Source: CAWAND01 sp963807065
GTDB taxonomy: Bacteria; Chloroflexota; Anaerolineae; Anaerolineales; E44-bin32
Assembly (NCBI GenBank): GCA_963807065.1
Contig: CAWDZQ010000004.1
Span: forward strand, 496,001 to 560,000
Direction: 5' to 3'
DNA length: 64,000 nucleotides
Of the stretch, positions 61,358 through 64,000 are shown one piece after another. A program made the translations under genes and the position numbers. The notes beneath the pieces were generated by a model. It made no database searches, was not told where the DNA came from, and saw only the letters and a list, made by a program, of their open reading frames with translations. Positions within the stretch are counted from its first letter, which is position 1. Each line of letters starts with the position of its first letter.

Positions 61358-64000
61358 TCAGTTGGGCATCGCCGGGGGCGGAGACTGGACTGGGCCCGCC
61401 GACGGCAACCAGACGGTCACCGTGCTGCCTTCTCCGGCCGTGCTCTCCACATCAATTCGACCCTGGTGGCGGTCCACAATTTCGTTCGAAATGGCCAGGC
61501 CGAGGCCGGTGCCCGGGTTCTTCATCTGCCTGCTGGCCGACCCGCGGAAAAAGCGATCAAACAGATGATCCTTCTCATCGGGAAGGATCCCAACTCCGGT
61601 ATCTGACACACTCAGCTTGATCCACGCATCATCCAGCGCGCGCCTGGTGCGGACGACGACGGAACCGCCTGAAGGCGTGTAGTGCATGGCGTTGGTTAGC
61701 AAGTTGCCGATCACCTGGGCAATCAGATTCTCGTCAGCCATCACTTCGGCCGTCTCGTCCTCAAGTTCGAGTTGAAGAGACAGGCCCCGCTCGGAGAAGA
61801 GCTTGCTGCGGTCGGCGACCAGAGCGCGTGACATCTCGTTGAGATCAACCCTGGCAAGGACTGGCGGTGACGTTCCGGCGTCCAGCCGTGAAATCGAGAG
61901 CAGGTCCTCGATTAGAGTCACCAAACGTTCCGTCTCTCGATTGAGGGTCTCGATGTACCCAGGCTGCCGCTCCTGCGGCGCCTGGCCAAGCAGCTCGATG
62001 TACAAGCGGATGTTGCTCAAGGGCGTTCTCAACTCGTGAGAAACGTCCGACACAAATCGGGTTTTGAGGCGGTCGGCCTCTTTGGCCCGGTCGAGGGCGT
62101 TGGCCAGCTCGGAAGTCCTGGACGCCACCGTGGTCTCCAGTTCGACGGAGTGTCTTCGCAGCCGCTCATAGAGGGCGGCGTTTTCGATGGCCACGGCCAA
62201 CTGGTCCGCCAGCAGGGTCAGCAGCCGCAAGTCGTCTTGGGTCAGGCCATCCAGTTGAGGGGACTCCACATTGAGCACGCCTATGGCGACGTCGCCCTTG
62301 CGGATGGGCACCGCCAGCTCCGAGCGCGTCCCGGGAAAATAGCGCACGAAGTCAGGATCTCGGTCGACGTCCGGCACCAGCGCAGGCAGATTGGTCCTGG
62401 CGACTCGTCCGGTGATCCCGTGGTTGAAATCCAGACGGAAGGCGCTGGCGTCGTGACCACGGCTCGCCATGAGGGCCAGCGATTCATCTTCGACCAACGA
62501 TACGCCGACGTAGCCATAGCCCAGCGTCGAACTTACCTGCTCCACGACCTCCTCCAGCAGCGGCCCCATTTCCATCCGGCGGTTGATGACCTGCGCAACG
62601 TGCTGGATGACGGTCTGCTCGGCCAGCCGGCGCTCGAATTGTCGGTAGCGCTGGGCGTTGGTCCACGCCAAGCCCACCTGGCGGCAGATGGCCACCATGA
62701 GTTCAAGATGCTCATCCTCGAACACGCCAGGCTCGCGATGGAAGATCACCAGCACCCCCAGCAGCTCCCCTTCAACGATGATCGGCGCGCCAAGCGCGCT
62801 CCTGACCTCATCGTCCACGCCGGGAACCGGGGACCATCGGGGATCATCCAGCACATCGGTCACGAGGGCCGCTTGACGCTCACTGGCAATCCAGCCCACG
62901 AACCCCTTGCCGATCCGCATGTCCAATCTGGCGTCCAGTCCCTCCAGGTCAATGTCCCCATACCCGGCCAAATTTCTCACCCGCAACTTTTGCGAGTCCG
63001 GTTCGACCAGCACGATGCTCCCCAACAAGCCACCCAGATTTTCCTTGGTGAGTTCCAAAGCCCGCCGCAGGATCTGGTCGGGGTCGGTGGATGCCGCCAG
63101 CTCGCGCGTCACGTCGTACAGGAGCCGCAAGCGTCGCCGGTCGGCGGCCGTCCGCTCGAACAATCGGGCATTTTCCAGCACCACCGCCGCCTGGTCAGCC
63201 AGCAGGTCAAGGATGCGGAGTTCTTCATCGAGGAAATGATGGGGAACCTTGAAAGCGACGTTCATCACACCCAAGATTTCTCGTTTTCGAGCGGAGTGGG
63301 ATGCCGACAATGGCCCCGTCCCACACCGCGTCCAGGAACAACGGGTCAGAGCTGGCATCCTCGACCACCAGCCGCTTTCCTGTCCGCGCCACCATGTAGG
63401 TCAGGCCGTTTTGGCGCGGCTCGGAGAAAGGTGAGCCCTGTACATCTCCGGCCCACAAGGCGGCGGCGAACTGTAGACGTTCGCCGTCGTACAAGAAGAT
63501 ATGCGCGTCCCAGGCCGAGATGAGCTTAAGCGCGTGTTCGAGAATGGCCTCGAGGACGGAGTTCAAATCCAGATTTGACGTCATCCGCAGACTTGCTTCG
63601 CGTAGGGCTTCCAGCTCGTCGCTGCGCCTCCGCTCAATCTCGATCAAGCGTGCGTTTTCCAGTGCAACCGCCGCCTGAGTGGCCATCAGCCCCAGCAAAT
63701 CCTGGTCGTCGCTGGTGAAAGGTTTGCCGGGCGGGCGCATGACCAGCACTACCCCCTTGACGTCGCGCTGCCACTTGAGCGGCACGACCAGGAACGCCTG
63801 CTCACTGTTAGCCGGCCCGCAGCCGTCCACGGATCGTCTTTCGTTGTAGATACGGCCGTCTTCTGCCGCCTGCCCCACCAGGCCGACACCGTAATCCACC
63901 CGGGATTCAGCGTACACATCGCCGTCTTGAGAGGTCGCCACGCACTCGGCCGATCGCTGCGCCGGGTCACACTGGAACACCGCCCCCCCTTCGGCATCGA
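61358..64000 (-). CDS. Multi-GAF sensor histidine kinase, partial at window end, one-base frameshift
   Basis: The 5' end lies beyond the window. Reading across the break, several GAF domains are seen: one truncated at the edge (DVKGVVLVMRPPGKPFTSDDQDLLGLMATQAAVALENARL), one with LDLNSVLEAILEHALKLISAWDAHIFLYDG, one with ASTDPDQILRRALELTKENLGGLLGSIVLVE and one with YGYVGVSLVEDESLALMA. HisKA (RFVSDVSHELRTPLSNIRLYIELLG) and HATPase (NLLTNAMHYTPSGGSVVV, DTGVGILPDEKDHLFDRFF, GTGLGLAISNEIV) complete it. The break is an AAAA run (complement of 63284-63287); one A fewer restores IPLRSKREILGVMNVAF. No membrane span is seen, so it is a cytoplasmic sensor. No response regulator is adjacent within the window. 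Confidence 0.88.

Noticed and set aside
1..64000. tRNA, rRNA, CRISPR, insertion sequence or prophage
   Set aside because: No T-loop-like GGTTCRA blocks in cloverleaf context, no regular direct repeats with spacers, no transposase or phage structural motifs were seen on reading; a covariance model search would be decisive.

Overview
The window is about 64 kb of GC-rich bacterial DNA with densely packed genes on both strands. The gene content points to Chloroflexota, most likely an Anaerolineae-like lineage, though I infer this from family composition and did not search any database. Supporting features are a SpoVS homologue in a genome fragment with no other sporulation genes, a DUF6391-type membrane protein, many Thr/Pro-rich linkers in exported proteins, lipoprotein signals ending in LAC, an ADP-forming acetate-CoA ligase with fused subunits, and GAAC-N4-GTTC LexA-type boxes.

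Layout. 1-10.9 kb: a lipoprotein HtrA-like protease (broken by one amber codon), surE, a Ser/Thr kinase with an extracellular beta-propeller, a class A PBP-like protein whose catalytic motifs are all lost, lipB, a patatin and an aldo/keto reductase. 11-16.9 kb: tdh, three tandem lipoprotein paralogues (the first decayed), an orphan DNA methyltransferase and two deoxynucleoside kinases. 16.9-25.5 kb: spoVS, holB, a DUF6391 gene, holA, a LexA-box-controlled FtsK-like operon, a CorC/HlyC-type membrane protein and priA. 25.5-37.6 kb: dnaA, radA, clpC, rpsA, a chelatase I/D gene with a poly-A frameshift site, and a YprB-like exonuclease. 37.6-46.3 kb: sensor kinase, pseudo-receiver protein, DnaJ-like protein, a second HtrA-like lipoprotein, then three coiled-coil membrane proteins next to a rhomboid protease. 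46.4-57.5 kb: clpB, two secreted paralogues of unknown family, a membrane metzincin-like protease operon with mgsA, an FHA protein, an NfeD/SppA-like protease, a zinc-dependent phospholipase C-like protein, a NERD-like protein and a family 2 glycosyltransferase. 57.4-64 kb: rnhB, ADP-forming acetate-CoA ligase, a DRTGG protein and the 3' part of a multi-GAF sensor kinase.

Functional themes. Replication and repair (dnaA, holA, holB, priA, radA, rnhB, SOS operon), proteostasis (clpC, clpB, DnaJ-like, two HtrA, rhomboid, NfeD-like), nucleotide salvage, and envelope or secreted proteins with long low-complexity linkers. Several promoters sit so close to the start codon that leaderless or near-leaderless mRNAs are likely.

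Caution. Nine or ten otherwise intact genes carry a single one-base lesion, often in a homopolymer or at a GAGTC/GACTC site. I read most of these as sequencing or assembly errors. Exceptions are the lipoprotein pseudogene at 12.0-12.9 kb, with lesions in all three frames, and the chelatase gene, where a programmed -1 frameshift is credible. No tRNA, rRNA, CRISPR array, IS element or phage gene was recognised.
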